A stretch of 64,000 nucleotides of DNA from Gymnopus androsaceus JB14 (Eukaryota > Basidiomycota > Agaricomycetes > Agaricales > Omphalotaceae). The DNA lies in contig ML769516.1 in assembly GCA_009733575.1 (NCBI GenBank), positions 116,046 through 180,045 of the forward strand. Reading direction: 5' to 3'. The position numbers and the translations under genes were made by a program. Below, in pieces: positions 19,948-31,405 of this stretch (positions within the stretch are counted from its first letter, which is position 1; every line of letters starts with the position of its first letter). The notes under the pieces are model-generated. The model saw only the letters and a program-made list of their open reading frames with translations, had not been told where the DNA came from and did not search any database.

Positions 19948-22649
19948 CTAAGACTGGTCAAGTGTACCGGCAGAGTTATCGGTACTTGTAGAGGTAGTAG
20001 TAGTATTAGTAGAGATACTAGGAGCGGTTATACCAGCAGTTGGAGTAGTAGCTGCATCTGCCGGGGGCCCCTTGTATCGGAATTCTTGGCCCAAGCCCCG
20101 CAAAGGAAGTCGAGGGTTCCAGTACCAATGCTCTTGGATGGCTTGAGGTTTTTCAACAGAAGAAGCTCCAAGTTTTTCGAGGTCAACACTATCACCGTGG
20201 CTGTAGAAAAAATCCTATGTTCATCATCGAGAACAAGCTGAGCGACATCAGTACTCACTTGGCTTTGAGATGGTCGACAAGACACTTGAATGAACGAACA
20301 ACGGGCTTGTGGCAATGGGCACAGCACGCTTCATGATAATTTGCATAGGCGTGTCGTTCCGTTTCGCAGGCGAGAATTTGTTGTGTTTCTTCACCAAAGG
20401 AATCGATTACGAGGTTATGAGGAGGAGAAGAGGAAGAATGGCCCAACTAGAGAAGGAGTTAGATACCTTCTTGAAAAAAGGATAAGATGCATACCGCAAA
20501 CGGCCACCTCATGAAGGCTCGTCCCGGATCAGCGTAGTAATAATTATGTCTCGACGGATCCTTGTAACAAGTCGTACATTCAATGAGCGGATTAGCAGAG
20601 TGCAGGTCTTGTATCGTCGTGGTAGCCGGATCGAGAGCGCAAGCTTCCACAATCGTCTGTGCAATCTGCGAGCCGTTATTACTCCAGACGATGCGACGAG
20701 ACGACCATGGGCCAACACCACCGTATGTCTCAAGCCGTTCAGCGCTGACACCATCGGCTGGTGGATCGTGGGTGCAACAAAGGTGGTAAAACATTTGAGG
20801 ATAATGGATGTGAGCTGAACAATGCGTGCATTGAAACACCGAAGTTACCAGATCCAGGTCGGCGACGGAAGCAGTGGGGAGAGACTTCTGCATGATTTCA
20901 ATAATCTCCTGCACTTTAGCGGGTCTCCATTCGTTAATGATATTAGGTAGATGTTCTGAAAGCTGGTCCGGAAAAAGGCAGTGGTAATCTCTTCGTCCTC
21001 AGGAGTGTCCCATATCACGTTTTCGAAGGCTTTGTACGTGAGTATATCACCGACGGCAGGGAAAGGCTCTCGAAGGTCCGACGCGGAACGGATATCTTCG
21101 TACTCTTTTGCCAGACGACTATAGCGTTGAATAAGCAAGCGACGTCGTTCTTCAGCCAGACGTTCGGTCTTGTGCTCCGATAGCATTGCCACCAATTCGG
21201 TTTCGATACTGTTCCAGCCTTGAGCGCATATGATATCAGGGATGAACAACGGAGAGAAAGAGGAGAAAGCTTCATACCATATTCAGTGAGTTTCTTCGAT
21301 TGCTTAACCGTCTTGTGGTTGCTGAATCATCCCCCCGGTAGTTCGCCTTTCTAATGATTTTTTCCGCCTCCTCGCGCCACCCAATCTCCGCGAGACGCTC
21401 AAGAATTCTAGTTAAAAAGAATGCATATGAGCCGATAGATGGAATAAGTTCCAAAGGGTTACTCACGCGTTCTTCCTTTGTTTGCGAATATCGCCCAATT
21501 CACCGGTACGCTTGTTCAGTCTGGCTCGATGCCACGCCTCGCATAGACGACCATGCTGAAAAAAGTGTTAGTACCTGAACACAATGTAACGACGTAGTTC
21601 TTACAACATCTAGGGCTCGGCGCTCTTTCTTCTTACGACTAATCCATACGGAGCGATCCTTTGGAGTCTGAAGGGCTTCAAATTCTGCCTTGAGGCGTGT
21701 TGCTATTTGAATATTCCCGACCTCTACACGGTGCCATTTCGCTGGAAAGGAGTTGTTAGTTGATAGACGTTTCAATCACTAGTTTAACTTACTGGATCCT
21801 TGTATGCGCTCTCGTGGCAATATTTCGTTGCTTTGGAACACTGCTGGTAGGGTGCTACGGAAGCCTGGATCATTGTAGGCGGGGAACCTGTAAAGATAGC
21901 GTGAGGTCCAGATAATGAGATAAGCGCAGAAACCGTACGTGTCTTTTGCACAGCTCTTGCAGCACCTCATGCGAAATGACCAGAGTACGGTTTCACAACG
22001 ACCTTTGTGGTTGCAGATCTAGATAGTCTAATTAGCTACGGATTATCACAGCTAGAAGCACTTACATGGCAATAGGCCTCGTAAAGAAGATGAGCATATT
22101 GAGGCTCGTTAAAATCCAGCGGAAGGGGAGGAAGACCTTCAACGTTACTACGGGCGGTACGCCAGATGCTCTCGGAAGACTTGCTCATCAAGATGCCTCG
22201 AAGATCATTGGAGGTTCGAGCGAGACGGAGAAGATCACTTGGATCGAGGTAGGAGAAGATCTGTTAACAAATTCAACGTGGGGAAAGATGGATTGTTACT
22301 TTGTGATTACCTCAAAAATGACATCCAACGGAACGTCTTTTGCAAGTCTCTCTAGCATGCCCAATCTTCCTCGAACCTTCCTGAATTGCTCAGGCATGCG
22401 CTGCTTTGTCTTCTTCGGGCTGAGTTCAGTAGATTGATCATCTTTGTTCGAGTCAGATTTAGATTGTGTGTCTTCAGAGCTTTTCTTGGCTCTTTTCCGA
22501 GAAGGTTCTTCCGCCAACTGTTCTTCCTCATAGTCGACATCCGACTCATCCCGACCATGCTTCCGACCAGGACTAGTAGTTGAAGATGCATCCTGCGTGT
22601 TAGAGTCGCCTGCAGCAGCTTCTCTGATTCGAACAGAACGTCGAGGCAT
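19948..22649 (-). CDS. F-box protein with C-terminal C2H2-like motif (copy 2)
   Basis: Paralogue of the gene at 4272-1327, read on the minus strand. Exon 1 (22649-22311) begins MPRRSVRIRE and has an acidic and KR-rich region. The F-box crosses the first intron (LAKDVPLDVIFE / IFSYLDPSDLLRLARTS; exon 2 from 22260). RCCKSCAKDT is the counterpart of RCCKNC, with Ser replacing Asn. The large exon around 21220-20500 contains WDTPEDEEIT and CTTCYKDPSRH. The next exon ends CAHCHKPVV...LVDHLKAK. The tail is short and intact (TNTTTTSTSTDNSAG, stop 19948). Predicted SCF substrate adaptor, target unknown. A short stretch near 20945-20965 differs in frame from copy 1 (FFRTSFQ versus FFQEKLAEHL) and deserves checking as a possible one-base indel. 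Confidence 0.8.
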
Positions 22650-23105
22650 CGTGGTGATCGTGGTGAGAAACAAACGCGTAGCGCGAAGTCAGCTGACATG
22701 AGTCACTGATCGGAGTATCCGGTAACGCGGCGGCCCCGGGCTTGCGAATAAGCTTATTATTTTTTATATTTTCTATAATCATAAGTATTGGGCAGGATGC
22801 TTATCCGTAGGTGTGGATATCAGCATATCAGGTCCGGAGGTATCTGCGGAGTGTTTTCCTTCCATCATCCCCCGTCGCACTGGTAAAGGTCAGCATAGAC
22901 TGAAGTCTGATTGGGAATTTTTGGAATATTGATCTATCGAAGTGGCAGTGTAGGTCAAAGCTGGATATATTATATGGTTCTCTTCCAAAGTCCCCATACT
23001 TGGGTATTGGGCTATCTATAAGCTCGTCAAAGCTCGTCAAATAAACAAATACAGTTACAATTATACTTCCTTCAAAGGTTGACTCGTTCAAGGATCTCTG
23101 GATTC
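22650..23105. other. Spacer with a diverged copy of the DUF6533-like downstream block
   Basis: On the minus strand, 22985-22935 matches the block downstream of copies B and C (CAGCTTTGAC(C/A)TACAC, then CACTTCGA(C/T)AGATC). It is duplicated noncoding sequence belonging to the copy A unit. Confidence 0.5.
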
Positions 23106-23111
23106 TTGTTG

Positions 23112-24318
23112 TATTAGCAGATATCAACCATAGAAATTTCGTCAGGCGTATCCTGTACGAGAGAAAAAGACATTGGCCCCAACGTATCGCGAGTTGTCGA
23201 CCCGTGTTGGTGCGGCAATGACATTTCGCGCTCTCGCATACGACCCAACCTCACTTCGCGGAAAACATGCCCCGCTGTGACATTGAGCACCGCAATATGC
23301 ACTGGAGCGAGTAGGAGGCGCTTTGGTGGTAGGAGAGAGGTGTCTAGCATAAGCCAGAGCGTTGAGACACCAGCTGTTAAGGATATCCTATTATAGTCCG
23401 ATCAGAAATTGCATCTGTTGTGCATCTGCTAAATCACTCACAGGTAATACAGCTGTCCCTCCCGCAGTAGCGCTCTTGTCAGCGACGGTAAATTCTTGCC
23501 CCAAAGAGTTGCTATCCTCTTCTTGAATTGAGTCCGCCATGCTGACGCTAGATCCAATCTCGAAGGCGTTGAGCTTTTCCTTGAGGATTCCAGCGACATT
23601 CGATAGATTCGATATGATATGGCCACAAACACACAGCTATCATGGACCAGGACCGAAATCACCGGTACGTAGTAGGTGTAGAGTGAGTTGCAGATCCCTG
23701 ACGTCGCTCCGAAAATCAGCGGGGAGGCACCTCCAGCTGCAAGAAGCCAGATACATGTAAAGAACCATTGAACGAAACGATTTTGGCAGAAAATTGCTTT
23801 GACCCGGACAAGGAATTGGAGAAGGGTAGTGACTACAGCTATGTAGCCGAGGACTGACATTGATACTGCCTTGGTGGCATTGGCTGGTGTGCACTGACCT
23901 TCTATGTCCTCCGCTATAAATGGATAATAAGATACAATGAATAGACCAAGAAGTTTAACACAACTTTCTCCTCACCGAATTGTTCGAAGATGAAAAACGC
24001 TAGGGACATGTATCTGTGGAGAGAGAGAGAGAGAGATCAGAATTTCAGAAAGCAAACAAGAGCGTGTCTTTCACCTGGAAATGAAGTATGCAATGGTCGG
24101 GAGACGAAGACTCCTTGGCAGCAATAGAAGCTCAATATCATCGGAAAGATGTAGTAGGATATCCCAAACCAGAACCTACGCAAAATACATATCAGCGCTG
24201 ATCATTAAAAGGTTTAGACTCGTACCGTAGTGGCGCTGAAAATCACATAACGAGCTGCTACTTGGGTATTGAGGAAATCCAGTTCCAGAGAAAGAGGAAT
24301 GGGTTCTGCTGTAGACAT
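23112..24318 (-). pseudogene. DUF6533-like membrane protein, paralogue A (splice acceptor lost)
   Basis: Five-exon plan: 24318-24226 (MSTAEPIPLSLELDFLNTQ), 24175-24075 (VLVWDILLHLSDDIELLLLP), 24013-23976 (YMSLAFFIFEQF), 23913-23442 (the main membrane domain, ending LLREGQLYYL), and a last exon ending DEISMVDIC at 23112. VWDxLxHLSDxIEL..FISRY is a variant of the DUF6533 signature. Copies B-D enter the last exon at G(G)(T/C)AG followed by C. Here the aligned bases read CTGG, so the acceptor AG is gone; the next AG, four bases upstream, shifts the frame. Exons otherwise remain open, which suggests a recent lesion. The function of the family is unknown. Confidence 0.75.
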
Positions 24319-24756
24319 GCGAATGCACTTATCTGTCCTAAATCCATCGTTGACGCGGTATATGTAGGGATACTAGATTTATTTATACCATAGATAATGG
24401 TTCGAACACCGGGAAAATCTCTGGAAGCCGGAGGTTTACTCGACTTTCCTTGTACTGATGATTACAGTGCGGCACACCTGGCAAGCATATAGAATCATGC
24501 CGAGTGATTGATACATGCACAAAAATATAATGGCTTTGCCTCGGTGGCTCCCTTCCATTGGTATGACGCACAACTTAGAAACTGCCGGAAAGACCTCTTG
24601 ACAAGTGCAACTAAGGTATATAATTACCAGCACAGGGATCGGATATCAGAGGAAGGATCGCAAGGAAGGATGACGGCTCGGTCCAAGATCTGAACGCCAG
24701 ATGAGCCGAAGACTAACCCGGTGAGTGTCATGAAAGGTCATAAGAGGAATTCGGAG

Positions 24757-24840
24757 AATATCTGTTAATCTAGTTCTCATGAACAGCGAAGTCGGAGAAT
24801 AGAGAATATCTGTTAATCTAGCTATCATGAACGGCGAAAC
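24757..24840. repeat. Short tandem duplication (~45 bp, two copies)
   Basis: AATATCTGTTAATCTAG(T/C)T followed by ATCATGAAC(A/G)GCGAA occurs twice in direct succession. Noncoding. Confidence 0.6.
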
Positions 24841-24851
24841 TGATGGATCTA

Positions 24852-25348
24852 CTGACCATGTTCTGCAACAGAGGGGGTTGTCCGAGCGTGTCTATGTCCC
24901 TAAAATCAATATCAGGATCAGATGTTTGTTTGTTCGTTGTTCGTCTCGTTCCTGTAGTATTTAAGGATTCAATGAGTACACCAACAATAAATATTATCAA
25001 GTTCGCATTGAATGGTCCAATGCCAACCTTAAATCGCAAAAATTGCGCACCACTCTGGCTGCAAATTAATTGCATTAATTCATCCGTGTACCATCCCATA
25101 CCTCGCATCATGTAGCCTGAGATGTGCCTCAGAGATATTATCGACACGGTCAAAACCACCAGAGAGGGTTTCGCCTGTCAGGAAATTTCCGCTGAGACAG
25201 CAGCCCGGGGTGGGGTGATGAGGCCGAGTCCAGAGAAGCTGTTCACTGGGAAAAGGAGGATCACGGTGAGATATGTCAACGATCGTCCCGGGAGATTGCG
25301 TATCTCCAAAGACCCGAGGAACTTGATCGGAGCCAATATTGGCTAGTG
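24852..25348 (-). pseudogene. Truncated 3' fragment of the GH20 hexosaminidase gene
   Basis: Read on the minus strand, this matches the last intron, last exon and 3' flank of the GH20 gene (about 30668-31225). It begins TAGCCAATATTGGCTCCGAT and contains the CGGGACGATCGTTGAC intron part, the last-exon part corresponding to SAEIFWTGE, and the downstream TTGCAGAACATG block. Much of the last exon is deleted or altered. It lies in the same order and orientation relative to DUF6533-like copy A as the intact GH20 gene does to copy B. Confidence 0.85.
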
Positions 25349-25843
25349 GTCGAACGTGTATGAATGCAAGGAGTCAATCCCTAAAGGGATTGCTGCTATG
25401 AAAAAAAAATACTTCCAATCGAATCGATAAACCAGTCACCAGGCGTGCACTCAGTTGAAACTGAGTCACTGACAGAACCAAAGCACTAGTAGTATCGCTA
25501 TACATGTTCAATTTAAAAAAGAACTTTCAGCCACGGTGATAACATTGACATCGGAAACTCGGAGCTTTCTCTATCGATAACTTTGAACGCATCCAAGAGC
25601 ACCGGTATCCTCGTCCTTCGTTTGCGGCACTTGGGCAATGAGTTCCGATACAGGGTGTCAACTCCGGTAGCTACAACTGCTGAGGCTGAGCTAGCTTGTT
25701 TTTTTTTTGCGCTTCAACTTTCGTCCTTCTTTCGTTGTATTGTTTGATCCTATGCTCGAAAGAAAGCCGACAGAACATTAGAACGTAAATACCACAAATA
25801 ATCACGCAGATTCTCCAAACTAAGAGATAATCCTCCCCAAATC
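25349..25843. other. No gene seen
   Basis: Spacer between the GH20 fragment and the 3' end of the histone deacetylase gene. AT-rich with A and T homopolymers. An open minus-strand frame overlapping the deacetylase tail is a shadow. Confidence 0.35.
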
Positions 25844-27774
25844 TCAGCTATCATTGTTGGCAGGCGTGTCAGATTCCGCTTCAGCTGCTGGCTCGGAAGT
25901 CGCTTTTGGCTCTGATGTTGCAGCCGCGCGCTTTCCGCCTCTCGTGCGACCTCTACCTCTTGTAGCTTTTTTCGGTTGTGGTGCAGCTTCTTCTTCCTCC
26001 TCCTCATCGTCGTTGACCACAGCCGACGACACTCTTCCCCTGCCCCGAGATCTCCCTCGACCTCCGCGACCGCGGCCGCGTCTGGCTGAAGCTCGAGGGG
26101 TCCGTGTAGGAGGGGGAGGAGGCGTAGGAGGGGAATCATGATCAACATCCTTCTCTCCTTCAAAGAACTCATTGCGGGATATTGAGCTGTCTATTCGCTG
26201 CTCCCCTGCAGAAGCATTGCTAATCTCCTCTGCCGTTTCCTCCGCTGAGCGTTCTTCATCTTTTAAAAATCCCTGTATATCCGGCGGAATCTCTTGCATC
26301 GCAACGCTAGGCGCGCCCTGAAGATACCGAAGCTTATTACGAATGCTGATGGTGATTTTTTGTAAAGAAGCAGGCGTGTTTTGGTTTTCGACACGTCCGC
26401 TCAGGGGAGGGTGTAGTTTCCACTGTGAATCAGCGAAGAAAGAGTCGTAGACCGTCCGGGGAAGCTCGTTAGGAATGGATACGCCCACAAGTACGGATGT
26501 CTCGTATGTCCAACAACGGCACACATTCCGTAGTGTGTAGCCGCCTCCGCCAAGGACGAGAAGAGGGACATTGAAAGCTCGAACAAAATTTACGCATTCG
26601 CCATGAGCAGCGATGGAGAGATTAAATGCGCCCAGTCGATCAGATCCTAGAGAATCGGCGCCACATTGAAGAACGATCGCTGAAGGCCTAAATGAAGCTA
26701 CGGTGTCTTCAATAACCGTTTTGAAGATGGTTAGATACATATCATCGTCGATTCCATCGAGTAGGGGTACGTTGAGAGCGAAATTTTTGCCAGCTCCGTA
26801 GCCGTTGTCGTCTAGTTTCCCTGTACCTGGAAAGAAGTCTCCAGTGTACTTATGGAATGAGACTGTCATGACACGGTTTGACTGGTAGAATGCAAGCTCG
26901 ACACCGTCCCCATGATGTATATCGATGTCAATGTACAGAACTCGCGGATGATATCTGATCGTCAACATCGAATAATGAGTACCAAAAACGTTGTACAGAG
27001 TGGAGATGCAATACCTCAGCAGTTCAAGAATTGCTAGAACAATATCGTTAACATAGCAGAAACCGCTTGGTTCTCCCCGTTTTGCGTGATGGAGGCCGCC
27101 CGACCAGTTTATTGCAATGTCGGTCGTACCTGCGCTCAACTTTCGTGCTCCAGCCAAAGAAGCACCAGCGTACATGCGGCTAAAGTCATACATATCAGCG
27201 AAGATGGGACAGTCTTCCCCACAGTTGAACTTTTCAATGAGACCTCGCATCTCTGACTGAGTAGCTGGTGTAACTCTTTGAAAAAGATATATACCTCGTT
27301 AGAAATAGCTTGAGGGCAGAGAAAAAAACCAATACCAACTTTGAGAGAAAGTCTAGGTAATCTGTGTCATGATAAGCTTCGAGTTCTGCTCTTGTCGCGG
27401 AACGGACATCATATATGTTGTGGATTTGGTTGTGCAGTCCATAGCCAAACACTAGCTCGTTGGTGAGCGTTAATCTTGCCGGTTTCATTGGATGGCGTTC
27501 CTTTGTCATCGTTATTTATTGGAACATTCAGTTAATCATCCATGTACTTACCCCATAGTGATGAGCGCCGACGCCTTTTGGAAAGTAATAAGAAACAATC
27601 GGGCGTGAATGCGGCTTGAGAGACACATCAATGGCGTTGAGGATGAAAAGAAATAAAAATACAAACATGTATTCGTTCTGTTATAGGCTGAGCTGTTCCG
27701 TTCTGCCCTCGATCGTTGAAGAAGGGGGAGGAGGAAAAGGTGTCCGAAGGCAAATCGAAGACGAACTTGGACAT
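25844..27774 (-). CDS. HOS2: Class I histone deacetylase, HOS2 type
   Basis: Zn-dependent deacetylase acting on histone tails in a nuclear corepressor complex. [18 protein letters not shown] / [21 protein letters not shown] and RSATRAEL match Hos2 better than Rpd3. Catalytic landmarks are [19 protein letters not shown] (His pair), [38 protein letters not shown] and [14 protein letters not shown]. Introns: 27551-27501, 27339-27276 (GTTGGT donor) and 27014-26955. The N-terminus is uncertain: start 27774 ([11 protein letters not shown]) with an intron 27666-27615 gives a sensible leader; an unspliced start at 27668 would give a hydrophobic [10 protein letters not shown]. The long C-terminal tail is disordered, with a Pro run, a GRGRGGRGR block and an acidic stretch. 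Stop at 25844. The gene is divergent from the phosphatase gene, with about 190 bp between the ATGs. Confidence 0.92.
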
Positions 27775-27964
27775 GCTAGATGTGCTATACAGCTTTTCTC
27801 TACGAGCGAAGACGCGAGATGGGTATGCTCCCACAGTCTGCGAATAGGATGGCAAGAGAAAAACGGTAGTGGACTTGGATGAAAACTTGGAAGAAGGCAC
27901 AAATTGGCGCCAAAAGCTCACGGGACAAAATTCACACGACCAATTTCTCTTCGTTCTCGCCATC
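27775..27964. promoter_or_regulatory. Short shared promoter region between HOS2-like and phosphatase genes
   Basis: About 190 bp separate the presumed divergent start codons. No clear TATA box is visible. The arrangement suggests a bidirectional promoter. Confidence 0.4.
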
Positions 27965-28543
27965 ATGGGCAAGAAAAATAAAGAATCTCATCCTACGGTT
28001 TCGCTCGTCCTACCCTCGATATACCTCGGTCCATGCTCAGCAGCCTCATCTAAATCATTCCTTTCAACCAACTCAATTTCTCATGTCTTAAGCGTCGGCG
28101 CAAGCCCATCCGAAAAAGTAGACGGCGTTATTTATCATCGAGTCTCTATCAGCGATTCGCCCTCTTCCTCGATAATCAAAGTCTGTGATTCAGCATGCAC
28201 AATCATCGACGATGCTCTCAAATCCAAGAATGGAACAATCCTCATTCATTGTTCTTCTGGAATCAGTCGGTCGCCGATGGTCGTCGCAGCCTACCTGATG
28301 AAGCGCCGTAATATACCGCTCAAGATGGCGTTGAGGCAGATTGTATTAATTCGTCCACAAATTTCACCCAACTCGGGTTTTTTGCAGCAACTCAAGGAAT
28401 TAGAGATGGAATTGTTTGGACAAATATCATTAGATGTGGATGAGCTTCCGAAGAGGGAGAAAGACCGTTTAGCGTTACTTGAGTCGGATCGTTCACCTCC
28501 AACGATATCGACAGAACAGGAGACGGGAAATGAGGCCCAATAA
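27965..28543 (+). CDS. Dual-specificity protein phosphatase
   Basis: Single-exon gene of 192 codons starting at ATG 27965 (MGKKNKESHPT); the frame extends upstream without another ATG. The catalytic signature HCSSGISRS is at residues 95-103 (Cys96 nucleophile, Arg102), followed by PMVVAAYLM. The general-acid Asp is likely Asp64 in SISDSP. The conserved LPSIYLGP start of DSP domains is at residues 16-23. The tail after about residue 160 is charged and probably disordered. The family dephosphorylates phospho-Tyr and phospho-Ser/Thr (MAP-kinase-type or atypical substrates); the specific target cannot be told. Intact. Confidence 0.9.
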   Translation: MGKKNKESHPTVSLVLPSIYLGPCSAASSKSFLSTNSISHVLSVGASPSEKVDGVIYHRVSISDSPSSSIIKVCDSACTIIDDALKSKNGTILIHCSSGISRSPMVVAAYLMKRRNIPLKMALRQIVLIRPQISPNSGFLQQLKELEMELFGQISLDVDELPKREKDRLALLESDRSPPTISTEQETGNEAQ

Positions 28544-28794
28544 TCGTCGGTCTTGCTCCTTGACCAACCTTACAGAACTTCGACCATTCTGTCTCATGGA
28601 TCACATGCTGCTTCTGCGCGAAGACGATGTCTGTTATAGAGTTTGGTGGCATGTTCTCTTATCTTGTCGTTGTCTTTTCTGATCTAGTGTCTTCTAGTAT
28701 CCGTACCATGTGCGCTCACCGCGGATATAGAAACTGCAATGGACATGTGGTCTTTGACTCTTGCTATATATCTACGTCTTATCTTTAGAGCGCA

Positions 28795-31035
28795 ATGTTT
28801 ACCCCGACAATGTTCACCTTCATCTCAGTGCTTGCACTTTCCGCACTCCCCAGTTGCCTCAGTATCTGGCCGATACCTCGCTCTCTCGACTCAGCGAACC
28901 AAGTACTCAAGCTTTCGAACTCCTTCGATATCACCGTCAACATCACCGACGCGCCTCAAGATCTTCTTGACGCCGTTTCCAGAACCAAAAATTCAATCCA
29001 GACTGATCAACTCGGGAGGTTAGTTTTGGGAAGGGGTGCTTCAGATAGTGATGCCTTGGTGACTGCGGAGACTTTTCCTGGCTTGATACTCGTGCTTGAG
29101 GAAAGCGCACCTGCTGCCCAGCCTATTGCCACAGAAGCTGTGGCTGCTCTAGGCACGAGAGATGAAAGTTATTCACTTTCAGTGCCCTCGGACGGTTCAG
29201 CCGGAGTAATGTCTGCCAACACGACGCTGGGATTGCTGCGTGGATTATCGACGTTCGAACAACTATGGTATACATATAATGGGACTATCTATACGACCTA
29301 TGCGCCAATGACTATCATCAATGATTCTCCTGCCTATGTAATTTGACTGTAATTGTTGAATGGATAGATGTTTGATTTGCTTCCAGGTGTACCGCGGATT
29401 TATGCTGGATACTGCTCGCAATTTGTGAGTATTATGACTGCTTCGGAGCGCGAATTGACGATGATTCATCTAGCTTCCCTGTGTCGGATATCAAACGTAC
29501 TTTGGATACCATGTATTTGGTCAAGGTATGCAATACATTGCATGGAAGAGCTCACAAGTACTTAATGTCTATCCAAAGATTAATACATTGCATTTGCACA
29601 TTACAGATGCACAAAGTTGGCCAATTCAACTCCCTGACTTTCCCGAGCTAGCTCAAGCTGGGGCATACTCTGTCAGCCAGTCATTCACCTTGGATGATAT
29701 TCAGGATGTGACAACCTATGCTGCTGAACGGGGGATTGATGTCTTAATGGTATGTACATATCTTGGCCTCCTTTTTCCTCCAGCATGATTGACTTTCTCT
29801 AGGAAATAGACACACCGGGCCACACTTCCATCATAGGTGCATCTCATCCAGACTACGTTGCCTGTTATATTGGAAATTGGCAAATCTTCGCCAGCGAGCC
29901 TCCATCAGGCCAACTTCGTCTTGCTGATCCCGCTGTAATGAATTTCACCGCCGAAGTGCTTAGTGCGGTAGCCAAGACTCTTCCATCGACGATGTTTTCT
30001 ACGGGAGGAGATGAGGTCAATACCGCATGTTATGCTGCAGATGAGCCGACGCAAAAGATGTTGAATGAGACGGGGATGACGTTGTTTGACGCTTTGGATG
30101 AATTCACCGCGGTAACACATGGCGCCTTGCACGATCTAGGAAAAACGACAGTGGTTTGGGAAGGTGTGTTATAGTAATCCTGAAGATCTTTTACAAGCCT
30201 GATGTAAAGTTCTCAGAAATGGTTCTCGAGTTCAATGTTACGACGCTTAGGAACGATACTATCGTCATGTAGCTGGCTGCCCCCTTGTTGTTGGAGGTAT
30301 TTTCTGACTCACTCTTTGTGAACAGGGTATGGATATCTTCCGATGACGCTGCAGCCGTAGTTCAGCAAGGCTATCGTATAGTGCACGCGCCATCAAACTA
30401 TTTCTATTTGGTAAGTAATCCACCGTCTACAAAGTACACCTCTCTGGTTCAACGCTTACAATTGTTTAGGACTGCGGAGGAGGAGAGTTTTACGGAAATG
30501 ACCCCACTGGGTAAGCTTCACATTTTTGACATGAATATTGATTTTCTGGGTTTAACTATGTTGAACAGTAACAGCTGGTGCGACCCCTTCAAAACTTGGC
30601 AGGAGGTCGGAAGTATTTTTTTTCGAAATAATCTCTCTAATTAATGGGCTCCCTGCAGGCATACACGTTCGACCCACTAGCCAATATTACCTCCGATCAA
30701 GTTCATCTGGTTCTTGGAGGTACGCAATCTCCTGGGGCGATTGTTGACCTATCTCACCGTGATCCTCCTTTTCCTATCCAGGCGAACAACTTCTCTGGAC
30801 CGAACAATCCGGTCCACAAAACCTCGACCCCATCACCTGGCCCCGCGCGGCCGTCTCAGCGGAGATTTTCTGGACGGGAGAAACCCTCCCTGATGGTTTT
30901 GACCGTGTAGGCAATATCTCTGATGCGCTTCTCAGGTTGCATGATGTGAGGTACCGGATGGTACAGAGAGGAGTCAATGCGATTAATTTGCAGCCAGAGT
31001 GGTGCGCATTGAGGCCACATTTTTGCGATTTATGA
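28795..31035 (+). CDS. GH20 beta-N-acetylhexosaminidase, secreted
   Basis: Eleven exons: 28795-29337, 29387-29424, 29474-29525, 29579-29749, 29803-30163, 30217-30268, 30326-30410, 30470-30510, 30569-30605, 30659-30719 and 30782-31035. The start gives a signal peptide (MFTPTMFTFISVLALSALPSCLS). The N-terminal GH20b domain ends near TIINDSPAY; the barrel opens with YRGFMLDTARNF and continues TLHLHITDAQSWP and EIDTPGHTS. The catalytic Asp-Glu pair is in STGGDEVN in exon 5. Later motifs are VVWE, GNSWCDPFKTWQ and LLWTEQSG, with RAAVSAEIFWTGE near the end. The enzyme hydrolyses terminal GlcNAc/GalNAc from chitin oligomers and glycans, outside the cell or in the wall. A TATATAT element lies about 25 bp upstream of the ATG. 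A truncated inverted copy of the 3' end is at 24852-25348. Confidence 0.95.
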
Positions 31036-31405
31036 TTAGCATTGGGCTGTTTTCGGATACATTAATATTGATTGTTGGTGCGCTTTTTGAATCCGTAATT
31101 ACTACAGGAGATCGAGTCCAACGTCCAATAACAAGACGAACAATGAACAAACAGATAGCTGATATAGATAGCTGATATTGATTTACACAGACACGGCCAA
31201 CCCTCTCCGTTGCAGAACATGATCACTTCTCTATCATGTGAATCCGCCAATTTCGCAGGTCAATTATACACCGATTGGCAAGTCCGTGTCAGTAGAAGAA
31301 GAAAATAAGATCTAGGACGGCTTCCAGAGATCCGGTGCTCGAATCATGGTACCCAGTGCCTACATATGCCACGTCAATGGGTTTAGGACAGATAAGTACG
31401 TCCAC
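31036..31405. other. Spacer shared with the inverted duplicate
   Basis: Noncoding 3' flank of GH20 and 5' flank of copy B. Its parts match the minus strand of 24320-24870 (for example TTTAGGACAGATAAGT just upstream of the start codon). Confidence 0.6.

Noticed and set aside
25854..26141. Plus-strand frame rich in Ser and Pro
   Set aside because: Shadow of the Arg/Gly-rich tail of the histone deacetylase.
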